From contig QANZ01000122.1 of NCBI GenBank assembly GCA_003254925.1, positions 111,166 through 175,165 of the forward strand: a stretch of 64,000 nt of DNA, written 5' to 3'. Below are positions 62,818 through 64,000 of this stretch, in pieces. How positions within the stretch are numbered: position 1 is the first letter of the stretch; every line of letters begins with the position of its first letter. The translations under genes and the position numbers were made by a program. The notes beneath the pieces are model-generated. The model was not told the origin of the DNA, made no database searches, and saw nothing but the letters and a program-made list of their open reading frames with translations. This DNA is from Chamaecrista fasciculata (lineage: Eukaryota; Streptophyta; Magnoliopsida; Fabales; Fabaceae).

Positions 62818-63004
62818 TTGCCGCAAGTCGTTACCACTGGAAACAACTTGCGGCAATATTTTTTTGCACGCAAGTCGCTATAGCTGGTAGCGACTTGCGT
62901 GCAAGGCACTAAATACCCGGTGGCCCCTTACTTGCCGCAAGTCGCTGCCACCTGTAGCGACTTGCGGCAAATTTTTTTGCACGCAAGTCGCTACAGTGCG
63001 GCAA
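62818..63004. repeat. array of alternating palindromes upstream of the MULE-like gene
   Basis: Three near-perfect dyads and one half: 62818-62856 (TTGCCGCAAGTCG...), 62864-62904 (TTGCACGCAAGTCGC...), 62932-62970 (TTGCCGCAAGTCGC...) and 62977-63004. All share the core GCAAGTCGCTA and its complement TAGCGACTTGC, but outer arms alternate between TTGCCGC and TTGCACGC. They could be terminal or subterminal transposase-binding repeats of the element carrying the following ORF. Confidence 0.75.
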
Positions 63005-63585
63005 TTAGTAGCTCAAAAATTCGACCGTTCAACGGCTATTTTTTTACTACTTCTATTTATACTTCTTCACCTTCATCCATTTCATTTTCATCTCATCTCT
63101 TCATCTTTTCTCCTTCATTCTTCCTTTCATTTTTCATATTTCTTCTTCTTCTTCAATCATCATCCTACCATTACTTTTCTTCATTTTGATTCTCCAATAG
63201 GTTAGTTACTTTTCTTTTAAACTTTTTCACTTGAGTTGAATTTTTTTGTATGATTTCAATATTTATAATGTATTTGCATTGTGTGTGATTATTTTCTATT
63301 GATTTTGTAGATTATATATAATTATTTCAAAGTTTTGTTAGGATAATATTAAATATTTTGTTGTATTAATGAATTGTTTAATAATTTTCTAAATGTGATT
63401 TTTTTTTAAATTATTATTATCCTATTATATAGTTGAATATAAATTTTTTTTTAAGTTGTATTATTATAAGTTGTTGTATTAAATTTTTTTCGTTATAATT
63501 TTTTTTGTTATAATTGTTTATTTGTTTTAGAGATACTTCTTAGAAATGTAATTTGGAATGAATATTTATATATGCAGGTAAATAA
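63005..63585 (+). other. leader and probable 5' UTR intron of the MULE-like gene
   Basis: CT-rich leader (63040-63198), then a possible donor AATAG|GTTAGT at 63200 and acceptor TATGCAG at about 63577, followed 9 bases later by the ATG. The intervening DNA is T-rich like a plant intron. Confidence 0.45.
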
Positions 63586-64000
63586 ATGAGTAACATTTTG
63601 GTATCAGTTTTTGTGAATGGAATTATAGAACATTCTCATAATGAAGGAATGATATTTCGGATGGAAGGATCCCCAACTATAATACGAGTTAGAGACAATA
63701 TTTCCTATGAGGATTTGAGAGGTTTGATTTCGAGAAATTTGAATTTGCAGAGGAACCAAGTTATATCTGATATTGTCTATAGAGTACCTGTTCAAATTTT
63801 TCCTATGAAGTTTAGTACATTAGATATCACTAATGATAATGATGTAGAAGTCATGATACGCTATCATTTAGGATGTACTGAGAATCGATTGTTGAATTTA
63901 ATGGAACTTTGTGTTCGAACCAGTAATGTTGATTCAAAGTTTGATTTAAATGCTGGTCCTAGCCATGAACAACCTGTTTTGGATGATTCATTTAATCTGA
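63586..64000 (+). CDS. N-terminal part of a probable Mutator-like transposase, runs off the window
   Basis: ATG at 63586 opens 138 codons without a stop to the end of the window. The product begins MSNILVSVFVNGIIEH, has a region RVRDNISYEDLRGLISRNL with a following YRVPVQIFPMKFSTL and NDNDVEVMIRYH. This layout (a beta-rich N-terminal domain with a D-x-x-Y-x-x-L helix, then an xDNDVxxM strand) is typical of the N-terminal domain of plant MuDR-family transposases, in my judgement. The catalytic DDE part would lie beyond 64000. The palindromic array and CT-rich leader just upstream fit a transposon end. It could alternatively be a domesticated relative. Confidence 0.65.
   Translation, partial: MSNILVSVFVNGIIEHSHNEGMIFRMEGSPTIIRVRDNISYEDLRGLISRNLNLQRNQVISDIVYRVPVQIFPMKFSTLDITNDNDVEVMIRYHLGCTENRLLNLMELCVRTSNVDSKFDLNAGPSHEQPVLDDSFNL

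Noticed and set aside
62709..62909. 66-aa minus-strand ORF and overlapping plus-strand ORFs over the palindromes
   Set aside because: They arise from the palindromic repeats and lack any domain.
62908..62916. CACTA motif between palindromes, suggesting a CACTA (En/Spm) transposon end
   Set aside because: The downstream protein looks like a MuDR-type N-terminus and not TNP1/TNP2, and one five-base match is weak.

Overview
The window is nuclear DNA of a flowering plant, most likely a core eudicot. It is strongly AT-rich. Genes are split by short GT-AG introns, there is a plant-only DUF1005 gene and a tandem cluster of cysteine-rich receptor-like kinases (CRKs), and the transposons are typical of plants (Mutator-like, Stowaway, hAT, SINE, solo LTRs, a Sirevirus-type Copia). 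I cannot name the species. Single N bases at 31809, 42171, 42326, 43348 and 48139 look like contig joins.

Layout. 1-8.3 kb: gene-poor DNA with a probable solo LTR, three copies of a ~180-bp MITE and a 2.6-kb Mutator-like foldback element with ~1-kb inverted arms and a perfect 9-bp target duplication. 8.4-9.8 kb: an intact two-exon DUF1005 gene, followed by a Stowaway MITE. 12.3-45.9 kb: the CRK cluster. CRK-A (minus, 8 exons) and CRK-C (plus, 7 exons) are intact by my exon reconstruction. CRK-B (minus) carries a 4-bp tandem duplication that shifts the frame at the signal peptide, and has lost an invariant kinase glycine. CRK-D (plus) has lost its ectodomain, has a damaged splice acceptor, lacks an invariant kinase arginine and has a solo LTR in its last exon. 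CRK-E (plus) has an intact ectodomain but is broken by N-flanked contig joins and ends early. Two smaller CRK relics and a truncated F-box start lie between them. Many MITEs, a SINE and a hAT element sit in introns and spacers; comparison of the D and E copies, or of copies of a shared spacer block, supplies empty sites for several of them.

46.1-61.2 kb: a nested retrotransposon. The outer element (minus strand, ~1.1-1.2-kb LTRs, target duplication AGTAT, tRNA-Asp-type primer binding site) encodes only one unfamiliar 393-residue ORF and looks non-autonomous. A Sirevirus-like Copia element (minus strand, intact gag and pol plus an env-like third ORF with one in-frame stop) lies inside it. The Copia element shows only one LTR: its primer binding site directly abuts the second copy of its target duplication.

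61.2-64 kb: two more Mutator-type MITEs, another relic of CRK-cluster spacer DNA, an array of palindromes, and the 5' end of a gene that looks like a Mutator-like transposase and runs off the window.

How the genes relate: the CRKs would act at the plasma membrane, with two extracellular DUF26 domains, one membrane helix and a cytosolic Ser/Thr kinase. The cluster shows birth and death of duplicated receptors, with transposon insertion and local duplication as the main visible forces.
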